This document shows, piece by piece, positions 1-8,034 of a stretch of 64,000 nt of DNA. The stretch comes from Bacteroidales bacterium UBA1715. GTDB taxonomy: Bacteria > Bacteroidota > Bacteroidia > Bacteroidales > UBA1715. The stretch is taken from positions 62,001 through 126,000 of the forward strand of contig DCIX01000025.1 of the NCBI GenBank assembly GCA_002317135.1, read 5' to 3'. Both the position numbers and the translations under genes were made by a program. Under the pieces are notes generated by a model. It saw nothing but the letters and a program-made list of their open reading frames with translations. It was not told the DNA's origin and did no database searches. Position 1 is the first letter of the stretch; every line of letters starts with the position of its first letter.

Positions 1-1
1 G

Positions 2-232
2 TATTCCGACATGATTCGTTTGTGCATTGCAAACAAATATGACGAAGCATTAAAACTTCACTTAAAACTTATTGAATTTACCGATAGTTTATTCACAGAA
101 GGTAGTCCTGCCGGAGTTAAAGCTGCATTGTCGCAAATGGGCATAGTAGAAAATTACTTGCGATTGCCACTTGTACCTGTAACAGACAAACACTTTGAAT
201 ACATTAAAGGACTTATCGCAAATTTGAAATAG
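2..232 (+). CDS. dapA: 4-hydroxy-tetrahydrodipicolinate synthase, C-terminal part
   Basis: This is the 3' end of a gene that begins before the window; the frame is open from base 2, so the ATG at 11 is internal. The visible 76 residues match the C-terminal helices of DapA, the enzyme that condenses pyruvate with aspartate semialdehyde in lysine and diaminopimelate synthesis. The typical tail is recognisable: a stretch on handling of a small number of helices (EALKLHLKLIEF), then SPAGVKAALSQMGI and the ending around LRLPLVPV. The catalytic lysine and tyrosine lie outside the window, so activity cannot be judged. A strong hairpin terminator follows at 248. Confidence 0.85.
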   Translation, partial: YSDMIRLCIANKYDEALKLHLKLIEFTDSLFTEGSPAGVKAALSQMGIVENYLRLPLVPVTDKHFEYIKGLIANLK

Positions 233-247
233 AAGTCGTTCTTGCAT

Positions 248-285
248 AAAAGTAAAGGCAAACCAATGGTTTGCCTTTACTTTTT
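248..285. terminator. Hairpin terminator between convergent genes
   Basis: A perfect 17-bp stem (248-264 with 268-284) closes on a 3-base loop, AAT, and is rich in A/T at its base with a T-run on the plus strand. It sits between the end of dapA (plus, 232) and the end of the anti-sigma-like gene (minus, 305). The symmetry lets it work in both directions. Confidence 0.85.
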
Positions 286-304
286 ATAACCTTTATCTTA
301 TTAA

Positions 305-1948
305 TTAATTTTCTAACACAAAGATACCGCTTGGTTGTGTAGAGCCATTTGGCTGTGTAATGCCTTTCCATTGAGTACCATCGGTAAATGTAGCAGAGAT
401 TTTCCACATATATTTACCACGAGGTAACGACGCACCTTTTGATAATCCATCCCAACCTATCGCTGGTTTACCATTATCAAGTTCAGAGGTTTCCCAAATT
501 TTCTCATTACGAGCATTATAAATTTCCAATTTATAACTTCGTAAATCAGCATTTGTCATTGGTAAGAAATATTTTCCTGAACTTGCCACAAATTTGTTAG
601 GGACAGCAATAAAGTTCTTATTAAAGTCTATTTCCTTTTGTATAAAAGAGAAACAACCATTTTTATCTGTAACCTTCAATGAAGCAAAAGAACTACCCGA
701 TCCAGAAGCCGTATGAGTTACAATAGGATCAGTATATTCAGTACCTTCAATAGACCATTCGTATACATATCCCTTTCGTTGCGATTCGGTAAATGTAAAC
801 TCATATTCCATATCACCAGTTGGATGATATTCAAAACTAATTTTTGGTTGCGGATACACAATTATACCAACAGATGTACTTGATTTACATCCTGTTACTG
901 TATTTATTTTTGTAACCGAGATTGTATCTTTTCCACTCTTTGTCCAATCAATATTAATATATTTATTACCAATATTGTCGATTGTATTTTGTTGTGTTTC
1001 CCACAAATAAGAGATTTCCTTATTGATTGACTCGTCAACATAATACAATTGCTTTTCCATACCTTGGCAAACCTTGGTTTTACCTTTAATTGTCGGCGTT
1101 TCAACAGCTTCTACAGTAACAGGAAAATCAAATATTCGTTTTTCTTTTCCTACTTTTACTTCAGCAGAAATCTTTTGATTTCCAGATTCCAGCCAAACAA
1201 TAGACACATTATGTCCGACTTCTGAATTTTTCTTTGCCGATTTTGGAAGAATCCAACGAACATCAGCATGTGTCGTCAAACCAACAATAGAATAGATTGA
1301 AGCAATATCTTTACAAATAGAATTTGTTCCTGTTATTTTCACGAAAGACCAGTCTATTGTTCTATCATCATCCGAAACAACAGTATAATTCTTATTTTGA
1401 TTGAATTCCGCATTTGGCTGCAGATTATCAGAATTTACAACTGTTTGCTGTTCTACAGTATTTTCATGCGAAGCCAAAGTTTGTTGTATTTCAACATCAA
1501 AAGCAAATTCTTCATCAAACGAATCTATTTGAATAGCAGGAAAATTCTGATAATACGCCTCATCTTTTGCGAATTGTGCGTGATATTGAGCTTGATTATG
1601 AATACGCTCCGCAACCGTAAGACCCGCTTCTTCTTGGTTTTCTTGCAATAGATATAAACCTGTTATACCAAGAATTGCCGAAATTACAGAAGCATAATAC
1701 ACATTGAATGTATTGAATCGGAATGTTAGGAACGCACGCCATGCCAATGTAGCAGAGATTTTACGCCAAACCGAAGACGAAGGTTCAACAGCAGCATTCT
1801 GAAATGCAGCCTGATACATTCCCTCTACGGAATTCTGATTTTCGAGATTAGCCTCTAACTTCGTCCAAATATCCGAAGAAGGCATTTCCTCTGCGTCAGA
1901 AAAACGTGAGCTGAACAAATCTTCTATGTTGTTTTCTTCGTTCGTCAT
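305..1948 (-). CDS. Membrane anti-sigma-like protein with T9SS-type C-terminal domain
   Basis: This 547-residue protein is encoded 3 nt after an ECF sigma factor, the usual place of its anti-sigma factor. The N-terminal cytoplasmic part (about 1-80) contains two related segments, each with a PSS(D/S)-W-K core (near 23-30 and 56-63). One membrane helix lies near 83-101. The outside part has Ig/PKD-like repeats. The last about 100 residues resemble the gliding-motility-associated (type B) sorting domain: a PN-F start, an IYN core, a WDG motif and a final G-K-Y strand. The domain looks degenerate and has about 16 extra residues after it. No signal peptide is seen, so the protein is probably anchored in the inner membrane. 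The anti-sigma role is inferred from position and topology; no standard anti-sigma domain was recognised. Confidence 0.7.
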   Translation of the reverse strand: MTNEENNIEDLFSSRFSDAEEMPSSDIWTKLEANLENQNSVEGMYQAAFQNAAVEPSSSVWRKISATLAWRAFLTFRFNTFNVYYASVISAILGITGLYLLQENQEEAGLTVAERIHNQAQYHAQFAKDEAYYQNFPAIQIDSFDEEFAFDVEIQQTLASHENTVEQQTVVNSDNLQPNAEFNQNKNYTVVSDDDRTIDWSFVKITGTNSICKDIASIYSIVGLTTHADVRWILPKSAKKNSEVGHNVSIVWLESGNQKISAEVKVGKEKRIFDFPVTVEAVETPTIKGKTKVCQGMEKQLYYVDESINKEISYLWETQQNTIDNIGNKYINIDWTKSGKDTISVTKINTVTGCKSSTSVGIIVYPQPKISFEYHPTGDMEYEFTFTESQRKGYVYEWSIEGTEYTDPIVTHTASGSGSSFASLKVTDKNGCFSFIQKEIDFNKNFIAVPNKFVASSGKYFLPMTNADLRSYKLEIYNARNEKIWETSELDNGKPAIGWDGLSKGASLPRGKYMWKISATFTDGTQWKGITQPNGSTQPSGIFVLEN

Positions 1949-1951
1949 TCG

Positions 1952-2497
1952 TTACTGTTTCTCTTTTGACAATTCAGCAAGTATTTGTTGAATCATTTTT
2001 TTCGCTCTATGATATTGAGTCTTTACGGTAGACACTTCTATATTCAATTCATCAGCAATTTCCTTGTGCTTATAACCTTCTATAGCATACATATTAAACA
2101 CTATTCTGTAAGCATCTGGAAGGGACTGAATCGCACCCATCAATTCTTCATTCGAAAATTCAGCATCTTTAAAGTCAAAGGTCTCTATATCTGTTTCGTT
2201 TATATCCTCAATGTTCTGTTGTTCATTTATTTTTTTGTTTTGGTAGTAATGAGTGATTGCCGTATTCGTCATTATTCGGCGTATCCAACCTTCAAATGAA
2301 TGTTCCCGGGAGAACTGGTCCATTTTTGTAAAGACCTTCAGAAATCCGTCCTGCAAAATATCAGAGGCGTCGTCACGGTTTTGCGCATAACGCAAACAAA
2401 CCGCAAACATTTTCGATGCATACTTGTCGTACAAGGCTTTCTGCATCTGCCTATTGTTGCTCAAACATCCTTCTATAATTTCATCGTCGGTATACAT
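1952..2497 (-). CDS. ECF-type RNA polymerase sigma factor
   Basis: A sigma-70 family factor of the extracytoplasmic function group, about 181 residues. Region 2 is visible as ALYDKYASKMFAVCLRY followed by a DA-DILQDGF motif and the WIRRI segment; region 4 is visible as LP-AYR-VFNMYAIEGYKHKEIADEL with the STVKTQYHRAK recognition helix. I chose the ATG at 2497; the frame extends four codons upstream through TTG and GTG, which seem less likely. It probably drives expression of its own operon and other genes in response to an envelope signal sensed by the membrane protein immediately downstream. Confidence 0.9.
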   Translation of the reverse strand: MYTDDEIIEGCLSNNRQMQKALYDKYASKMFAVCLRYAQNRDDASDILQDGFLKVFTKMDQFSREHSFEGWIRRIMTNTAITHYYQNKKINEQQNIEDINETDIETFDFKDAEFSNEELMGAIQSLPDAYRIVFNMYAIEGYKHKEIADELNIEVSTVKTQYHRAKKMIQQILAELSKEKQ

Positions 2498-2599
2498 TAT
2501 CACCAAATCAATTATAAGACATTGAAAAAAATGAAATAGTTACATCTTATTTCAAGATTTTTTCAAAAATAAGAAAATACTGCCAAACTTTTGTAAAGA

Positions 2600-2633
2600 A
2601 AATAAAAAGGGATGACTTTCCGCCATCCCTTTT
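2600..2633 (-). terminator. Terminator after the aquaporin gene
   Basis: A 10-bp perfect stem (2605-2614 with 2624-2633) has a 9-base loop and is followed on the minus strand by a run of Ts. It lies about 50 nt beyond the aquaporin stop codon and insulates the ECF sigma gene downstream. Confidence 0.8.
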
Positions 2634-2682
2634 CAGCATGAATATTTTGTAGAAATGCGATAACTGCTCCTCTCTACTTATA

Positions 2683-3378
2683 TTAATTTTCTTTTTTGCA
2701 GCAGCAACATTTGTCACATGACAAACATTTCCATACAAGTGCAGCAATAACAGCACCTGCCAATGGAGCGCAAATGAATATCCACAAGTCACACAATGCT
2801 TGGCCGCCTTCGAATACTGCAGGAGCAATACTACGAGCTGGGTTCACACTTGTTCCTGTGATTGGAATAAGTACAATGTGAATCAAAATTAACGACAAAC
2901 CGATTGCAAGACCAGCAAGGTTGCTATTTCCTTTTTCTGAATCAGTAACACCAAGTACAACCAATACGAAAATGAATGTACCAAGTAATTCAGCCAAGAA
3001 ACCTGCACAAGAAGAAACACCGTCAGCACAAGCATTTGCACCAGTTTCTGTTGCGTATGACATATCTATACCTTGTGTTAAAGCCCAAAGCAAACCAGAA
3101 CCGATAAAAGCACCGATAATTTGGAACACTACATATAAAGCAGCATCCTTACCGCTCATTCTACCACTTGCAAATACACCAAGAGTAATTGCAGGATTAA
3201 TATGACATCCCGAAACACCACCAATCGCATGTGCCATTGCCACTACCGACAAACCAAATGCACAAGCAACAGTTAAAACTTGAGCAGTTGTTCCACAACC
3301 ACCATTAAAGATTGCACTACCGCAACCTAACAAGACAAGAACCATAGTTCCTATCATTTCAGCTACATATTTTTTCAT
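2683..3378 (-). CDS. aqpZ: Aquaporin Z-like water channel
   Basis: A major intrinsic protein of 231 residues with six membrane helices and both half-helix motifs, HINPAIT in the first half and SVNPARS in the second. The context GTSVNPARSIAPA is typical of AqpZ-type water channels rather than glycerol facilitators. I start at the ATG at 3378 (MKKYVAEM) because the upstream 17 codons are not conserved-looking and the standard N-terminus begins here. The C-terminus carries an unusual cysteine cluster (CLSCDKCCCCKK), seven residues from the end of the last helix, which could bind metal or be lipid- or redox-modified. It is a single-gene unit closed by a hairpin terminator. Confidence 0.9.
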   Translation of the reverse strand: MKKYVAEMIGTMVLVLLGCGSAIFNGGCGTTAQVLTVACAFGLSVVAMAHAIGGVSGCHINPAITLGVFASGRMSGKDAALYVVFQIIGAFIGSGLLWALTQGIDMSYATETGANACADGVSSCAGFLAELLGTFIFVLVVLGVTDSEKGNSNLAGLAIGLSLILIHIVLIPITGTSVNPARSIAPAVFEGGQALCDLWIFICAPLAGAVIAALVWKCLSCDKCCCCKKEN

Positions 3379-3450
3379 AGTTACTATAATTAAAGACTGG
3401 TCAAAAATACACGTTATTAGGAGTTTCACAAATAGAAAAAATCTATTGAA

Positions 3451-3609
3451 CTATTTCTTCCCAAATATTCCTTTTATAATCGCATTTCCAATTTTTCTTT
3501 CCAACCCAGCCTTAGTTGTTGGAAGTCCCGTTTTCTTTGCGACAGACTGTTTAATCTTTGAAATACCTAAAGCCCTTTTCAACGAAAATGACACACCTGG
3601 AATTTTCAT
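3451..3609 (-). CDS. Small basic protein, 52 residues
   Basis: A short gene on the minus strand, starting 8 nt after the stop of the cyclotransferase/amidotransferase gene. Its product is strongly basic, with lysines and arginines spread along the whole length, no acidic cluster, and a TGLPTTKAG segment in the middle followed by a hydrophobic GNAIIKGIFG patch near the end. The tight spacing and sensible composition suggest a real gene in the channel operon rather than chance. I do not recognise the family. Basic, amphipathic peptides of this size can bind nucleic acid or membranes, but neither is shown here. A plus-strand frame over the same bases (3446-3643) looks like its shadow. Confidence 0.6.
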   Translation of the reverse strand: MKIPGVSFSLKRALGISKIKQSVAKKTGLPTTKAGLERKIGNAIIKGIFGKK

Positions 3610-3617
3610 ATATACAA

Positions 3618-4796
3618 TTATTTTAATAAAATTTCAGAAATAAATATGCCCATCAAATATTCCTTACCCGGTGTTCGTTCTATATGAGGACTTACTGCGT
3701 ACACCTCTCCTTCGCCATATTTGTTTGTCCATATAGCAGGAGAACCGAAAGCCTTATACATACTGTCAGGGAAATATATTTCTTCATCAAATGTTGCCAA
3801 AACTGTAAAATCCGAACAAGTACAATCATTATTATACTGAACAATCGGTCCATTATGATATATAATTGGAACTATTTCCTCTTCAACATCCGGGAAAAAA
3901 GATTTTCCTTCTTCGGTAAACTTAATATTAGCCAAGACCTCACCTCTGTGCGTATGTTCAACATCTGGAATTACAACCGGACTAACATTCAAATACGTTC
4001 TATTTTGCTGTGACACGGCATAAGCACCGGCACAAACTCCTAAAAGTTTTCCGCCTTTTTTTAAAAAAGTACGAACAGATTTCTTTCCTGAATCCCCCAA
4101 TCCCCCACAAATACTTTTGCTATCACCGCCCGGGATTATAAGCAAATCATATTTCTGTAACTCTTCTTCAGTAAATAAATCAGAATATAAAATTGACAAA
4201 GAGCCTAAATCATGTTTTTCATACAAATTCTGCCAATATCCAATTGTTTTTCCCTTTACTCCTGTCCCAGAATAAATAGCAGTTTTACAGGTACATTTCT
4301 TTCCTGAATAATCAAAATCTATTATAGGTGAAGACTTGCTAAACGATTCGATATACTCCGATGGCAATCCTTGTTCTGTCATTCCTGCAAGCACAACATT
4401 TTTATAATTCTTAGAAGGATAGTAATATGCTGTATCCAAGCAATGCTTTGCGATATATGTTTCAACTTGATACACTTTATTGTCTGCATCTGCGACCGAA
4501 ACACAAACTCTATTGTATTTTTTAGGAGCACCTTCTTTTTTATCAAATACTTCCAACTGGGAATCATCCAATTCGTAAATCACTCCCCATACAGAAGCAT
4601 CCTTTTGTGGCATAACATTCAATACACCACATTTTCGACGTTTAGAATAAGTTGTCCAACAAAGAGAATGATTTTTTAATTTCGCATTACAAACCTTTTG
4701 CAAAAGAAACGGTGCAATTTGTTTTTCAACGCAATATTGTTTAAAATCATCCGAATTCAAATTTGAGCCATACGCAAAAATCAAATGTTTCGCCAT
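3618..4796 (-). CDS. Gamma-glutamylcyclotransferase-like / glutamine amidotransferase-like fusion
   Basis: Two enzyme-like domains are joined in 392 residues. Residues 1-about 125 match the gamma-glutamylcyclotransferase (GGCT/AIG2) fold: the substrate loop YGSNL at 9-13 and the acid in the KKEGAP segment (Glu88), which is the catalytic position in the family. Residues about 180-392 match a class I amidotransferase-like domain of the biotin-protein-ligase N-terminal kind, with the IIPGGDS strand near 220-226 and a nucleophile elbow GVCAGAYA (Cys255). The combination suggests processing of gamma-glutamyl or amide-containing small molecules, but the substrate is unknown. The start lies 1 nt from the stop of the upstream channel gene, so the two are probably translationally coupled. 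Confidence 0.75.
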   Translation of the reverse strand: MAKHLIFAYGSNLNSDDFKQYCVEKQIAPFLLQKVCNAKLKNHSLCWTTYSKRRKCGVLNVMPQKDASVWGVIYELDDSQLEVFDKKEGAPKKYNRVCVSVADADNKVYQVETYIAKHCLDTAYYYPSKNYKNVVLAGMTEQGLPSEYIESFSKSSPIIDFDYSGKKCTCKTAIYSGTGVKGKTIGYWQNLYEKHDLGSLSILYSDLFTEEELQKYDLLIIPGGDSKSICGGLGDSGKKSVRTFLKKGGKLLGVCAGAYAVSQQNRTYLNVSPVVIPDVEHTHRGEVLANIKFTEEGKSFFPDVEEEIVPIIYHNGPIVQYNNDCTCSDFTVLATFDEEIYFPDSMYKAFGSPAIWTNKYGEGEVYAVSPHIERTPGKEYLMGIFISEILLK

Positions 4797-4797
4797 A

Positions 4798-6501
4798 TCA
4801 GTCTATATAATCAGAAAAACCAAAATCATGACCTTTTTGTCGTGTTACCATTTCCAAAGGTAATACAAATTCTTTTTCTGGCTCAATGTTTTTTCTAATA
4901 ATATCGGCGAGAATTTGTGCTTTCCCCAACGCACCTCCATCAAAATAACAAACTTTACATTCAACACGAAGATTAAATGTATTCTGACACTTTAAATAAT
5001 GAGAAATATTCTTTGCATTCACGGCGTAATATTCATTTTTATCTGAATTCAAAGAAAATTTCTCGCGCATTGTCCGCTCCACATCTGTATATATTTTATC
5101 GAATGTTTCTACATCAACAAACGATTTATTTGCATCATCGTATGTAGCATCATGTTTTTGGCTACTATAACAGAAATGAAATTGATGTGGACGAGATTGT
5201 AGTCCCATAGCTCCAAGAATTGTTATTACCCAACTATCAGGTTGACTCGAAAGTCTATCTATATCCTGAATAAACTGTGGCAAGTTAGGACAATCATTGA
5301 CATCAGAAATTGTAAAATATGTTATAGGATTATCTGCATCAAGTTCTATTTCTTTAGCAACATAATTAAAACCACCCAATTTTGCAATATGATATGCAAA
5401 CCAACTTGTTATTGGTTCTGTAGATCCAGAAGTGCTCACAACTGTCACTTTTGATTTTCTATCGATACAAACACCATACGGAGTATTTTTAGGGTGATTT
5501 ACGACAACTATCTTATCCTCTGGATTTTCCGATTGATTTATTGCATTCGCAAGATTATATAAATGTAATTGATCTGAATTTTCAACAGTAGTGATTATGT
5601 CTGCTTCGGCCATATACTTTCGTGTTAGAATAGTATTTAAAGGTACAAATCGTGGAACAGCAAATAGATTTGTATAGTGTTGATCTTTTTCGAACTTAAA
5701 AGAATGGATAATTCGACTTATGTTTTCTTGTGTTCTCTTTTTCTTTCTATCGTTATCCATTGCATCGGTAAAGCCACTGCCTATTAAACCGGCAGGAACT
5801 GCAAATATTGCAATTCCAAGAATACCGACCAAACAAGCTATCAACCTTCCGACAAATGTAATTGGAGGATTTTCCGCAAAACCTCCAGGATCACCTATAT
5901 ATTGAGCAAAAGCCCAAACAACCGGATATGTTCCATCAACATAGACATCAGGTTGCGCGTCGTGTTCTACAAAAAACAAAATAAAAGAAAGAATTATCGT
6001 TACAATAAATAAAAATTGCAACGACACCCACAATTCCATTTTCTTTGAATTAATAGCTTCTGAAAGCAAGCGGAACGATTTCATATAACGGAAAATTCTA
6101 AACAAGCGGGCGATTCTCAGTGTTTTGAGAGCCGTGTATGGAATATTCATCACAAAATTCAAATAGAATGGATAGGTAGAAAGAATGTCTATCAAGCCAT
6201 AAAAGCTAAAGCAATAGCGAATTCTCCCCCAAAAACCTTTGTATTTTTCATCCAATAAATCTGCACACCAAATACGAAGCGATACTTCCACAGTAAAAAC
6301 TACGGTTGGGAACACATCAACCCAATGCAAAAGCCGTCCATATTTTTCAACCACTCCATCGAATGTTGAAAGAAAAACCTCAACTGTACTAATAATTATT
6401 AATGCAATTATAGTGTAGTCAACTATATTGTGCCATTGTTTTGTATGCAGATCATCGTCGAATACACGCGATAGTTCTTGCTTAATTTCTTGTATGTTCA
6501 T
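4798..6501 (-). CDS. Voltage-gated ion channel family protein with large cytoplasmic domain
   Basis: The first 245 residues form a six-helix voltage-gated channel: S1 about 27-45, S2 61-80, S3 97-115, an arginine-repeat S4 about 127-146 (R every third residue), S5 157-179 and S6 215-242 with a PAG hinge. The pore loop does not contain the potassium signature TVGYG; at 200-207 it reads QYIGDPGG. The remaining about 320 residues form a soluble C-terminal domain that I do not recognise; it is not an obvious RCK domain. It holds a short SGSTEP segment and a cysteine pair VECKVC. The gene heads an operon with the fusion enzyme and the 52-residue protein. Ion selectivity is therefore uncertain. Confidence 0.8.
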   Translation of the reverse strand: MNIQEIKQELSRVFDDDLHTKQWHNIVDYTIIALIIISTVEVFLSTFDGVVEKYGRLLHWVDVFPTVVFTVEVSLRIWCADLLDEKYKGFWGRIRYCFSFYGLIDILSTYPFYLNFVMNIPYTALKTLRIARLFRIFRYMKSFRLLSEAINSKKMELWVSLQFLFIVTIILSFILFFVEHDAQPDVYVDGTYPVVWAFAQYIGDPGGFAENPPITFVGRLIACLVGILGIAIFAVPAGLIGSGFTDAMDNDRKKKRTQENISRIIHSFKFEKDQHYTNLFAVPRFVPLNTILTRKYMAEADIITTVENSDQLHLYNLANAINQSENPEDKIVVVNHPKNTPYGVCIDRKSKVTVVSTSGSTEPITSWFAYHIAKLGGFNYVAKEIELDADNPITYFTISDVNDCPNLPQFIQDIDRLSSQPDSWVITILGAMGLQSRPHQFHFCYSSQKHDATYDDANKSFVDVETFDKIYTDVERTMREKFSLNSDKNEYYAVNAKNISHYLKCQNTFNLRVECKVCYFDGGALGKAQILADIIRKNIEPEKEFVLPLEMVTRQKGHDFGFSDYID

Positions 6502-6568
6502 TTTCCCTAATCAAAAACACTCCTAAAAAAAAGATTGACTCTTTTTTTAAATTAGCCGTATAATTGGA

Positions 6569-6907
6569 TTAACGTTTAATCCAACTTAAGCCTTTATTTG
6601 TTGAACGATACAGCCCTTTACTTGTAGTAGCAATAATTTCATTCCCGGTTACCATTAAGCCATGGAAATCGCCGCACGAAGTTCCTGTATATCTTGACAT
6701 CCAAGACAAGCCTTTATTTGTCGAATAATAAATACCCTTACTTGTGGCAGCAATAATATCTGTTCCGTAAACAATCAAGTCACGAAATTCGCCACACGAA
6801 GAACCAGTATAACGTCGGTTCCACGTTATACCTTTATTGATAGAATACTCTATCCCTTTGTCACTGTAACGAATAATTTCGTTACCATAATTAATCATTT
6901 GAGGCAT
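6569..6907 (-). CDS. Short beta-propeller-like (BNR/Asp-box) repeat protein
   Basis: A 112-residue protein built from three copies of a unit of about 40 residues. Each unit contains a version of TSKG-YYSTNKG-SW followed by RYTG-SCG-F and a V-G-EIIA strand. STNKGLSW-type motifs are Asp-box like, as in sialidase and YCF48-type propellers, but three blades are too few for a closed propeller. It has no signal peptide. It may be a truncated member, or may assemble with other chains. It is the last gene of the eight-gene operon that begins with the OmpA-domain protein, 8 nt after the Lys-rich gene. Confidence 0.65.
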   Translation of the reverse strand: MPQMINYGNEIIRYSDKGIEYSINKGITWNRRYTGSSCGEFRDLIVYGTDIIAATSKGIYYSTNKGLSWMSRYTGTSCGDFHGLMVTGNEIIATTSKGLYRSTNKGLSWIKR

Positions 6908-6915
6908 AGGTGTGA

Positions 6916-7158
6916 TTATTTTTCTCGTTTCATGCTCTCCTTTGCTGATTCAATCTGCTTTTTGTAAGACTCAATATGTCTATCGTGAGTTGCAGCATGA
7001 TCAACCTTTGATTTTCTAAAAGAAGCCTTAGAAGAAGGAGTGCTTGCACTTTTTATCATCTTAGCATAATATTCGTTATCTTTTTTCTTTGCGTCCTTCT
7101 CTTTTTGCATAGCAGCACGCAAGTCAATAATTTTTTTACGATAGTATTCTTTGCTCAT
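6916..7158 (-). CDS. Lysine-rich helical protein, 80 residues
   Basis: A small, highly charged protein that should be almost all helix. It starts MSKEYYRKKI, continues with a KEKDAKKKDNEYYAKMIKSA stretch, a small break at STPSSKA, then a second charged helix ending in KESMKREK. This fits a helical hairpin or coiled coil. I believe similar proteins occur beside TerB-like genes in other Bacteroidales, but I could not check. It lies 22 nt after the 270-residue unknown protein and 8 nt before the propeller-like gene, so the three are probably cotranscribed. No function is assigned. Confidence 0.65.
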   Translation of the reverse strand: MSKEYYRKKIIDLRAAMQKEKDAKKKDNEYYAKMIKSASTPSSKASFRKSKVDHAATHDRHIESYKKQIESAKESMKREK

Positions 7159-7180
7159 AGATTTAACTAATCTAATATTT

Positions 7181-7993
7181 CTACATTTCTTTTGCTAACT
7201 CAAAAAGTGATTTCAACACTGGCTTTTCTTTCAAAAATTTCATTTTTGTCAAATCATATTTTGAAAAGTCAAAACCCTTTTCATTAAACTCACAACCATA
7301 TTTCTTATACTCTTCCATAGTAAGTATAAGAGAAAGATTTCCTCTTAGAATCTTACCTGTATGCCACAGCAACCGATCAAGCGAATCGTATGTTAATTCT
7401 TTAGGATTACCTAATTTCTTTTTCAACAAGTCTATTGCCTCAACAAATGCGATAATATTATCCACCATACTCGTCATTTTAGGCATCTCTTTTTTAGGCA
7501 ATCCACAATAACTCCATAACAACGGATACATTTCCCGAACTATAGAATCATAAATAGGGAACTGATAATTAGTTTCAAAATATGCATATTTTGTAATAAG
7601 CGAAAGAGCATGCCCTTTATCACTACCATCCTTTCCTATTCCATATTTTTCTGTAAAAAGCTTCTTTTCTTCACCGTTGCAAACAACAGTAAATTTTTCT
7701 ACATCTTTGTCTTTTAGAAAAGTCAAAAACATATCCGATAGTTTTTGCTTCTCCTGCAGTTTGGCCAAAACCTCTGCTAACTCTTCCAACCCATAATACC
7801 TTCGTCCCATCTGGGTAGAATACATACTATCAATTAAAGTTAACCGTGCAAGAATATTCTCTACGCTATTTCCCTCAATTGAATCAAAAACCTTTCTGAT
7901 AGTATTCTTCCCTGTTACATAGCCAGATCTTTCTTCTCCAGTTCTTTCAAAAGAAGAAAGAATATTTAATATTTTATCAGTGTTTGTCATCAT
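7181..7993 (-). CDS. Uncharacterised 270-residue protein
   Basis: A soluble, mostly helical protein of unknown function. Two segments stand out: HALSLITKYAYFETNYQFPIYD at about 128-149 (broken here as SLITKYAYF followed by FPIYDS) and a later DRLLWHTGKILRG at about 206-218. This pair, a K-Y-F then PIYDS element and a LW-GK element, recalls a widespread group of unnamed bacterial proteins that may have a DNA-glycosylase-like helical fold; I cannot confirm this. The start is the first of two adjacent ATG codons. A 12-bp hairpin lies just before it (8003-8030), which may reduce transcription from the upstream half of the operon. Confidence 0.7.
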   Translation of the reverse strand: MMTNTDKILNILSSFERTGEERSGYVTGKNTIRKVFDSIEGNSVENILARLTLIDSMYSTQMGRRYYGLEELAEVLAKLQEKQKLSDMFLTFLKDKDVEKFTVVCNGEEKKLFTEKYGIGKDGSDKGHALSLITKYAYFETNYQFPIYDSIVREMYPLLWSYCGLPKKEMPKMTSMVDNIIAFVEAIDLLKKKLGNPKELTYDSLDRLLWHTGKILRGNLSLILTMEEYKKYGCEFNEKGFDFSKYDLTKMKFLKEKPVLKSLFELAKEM

Positions 7994-8002
7994 TCTTTCA
8001 TA

Positions 8003-8030
8003 AAAGCCGACGCAGAAATGCGTCGGCTTT
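8003..8030 (-). terminator. Strong hairpin inside the operon
   Basis: A perfect 12-bp GC-rich stem (8003-8014 with 8019-8030) with a 4-base loop lies 4 nt after the stop of the 104-residue gene and about 9 nt before the next start. The T-run after it on the minus strand is short (TTTTAT). It could be a weak terminator that lowers expression of the distal genes, or a 3'-end protecting hairpin. Confidence 0.6.
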
Positions 8031-8034
8031 ATAA

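Noticed and set aside
1397..1651. Plus-strand frames within the anti-sigma gene
   Set aside because: Composition is typical of shadow frames, and a well-supported gene occupies the other strand.
3446..3643. Plus-strand frame of 65 codons
   Set aside because: It is antisense to a 52-codon minus-strand gene with better composition and operon context.
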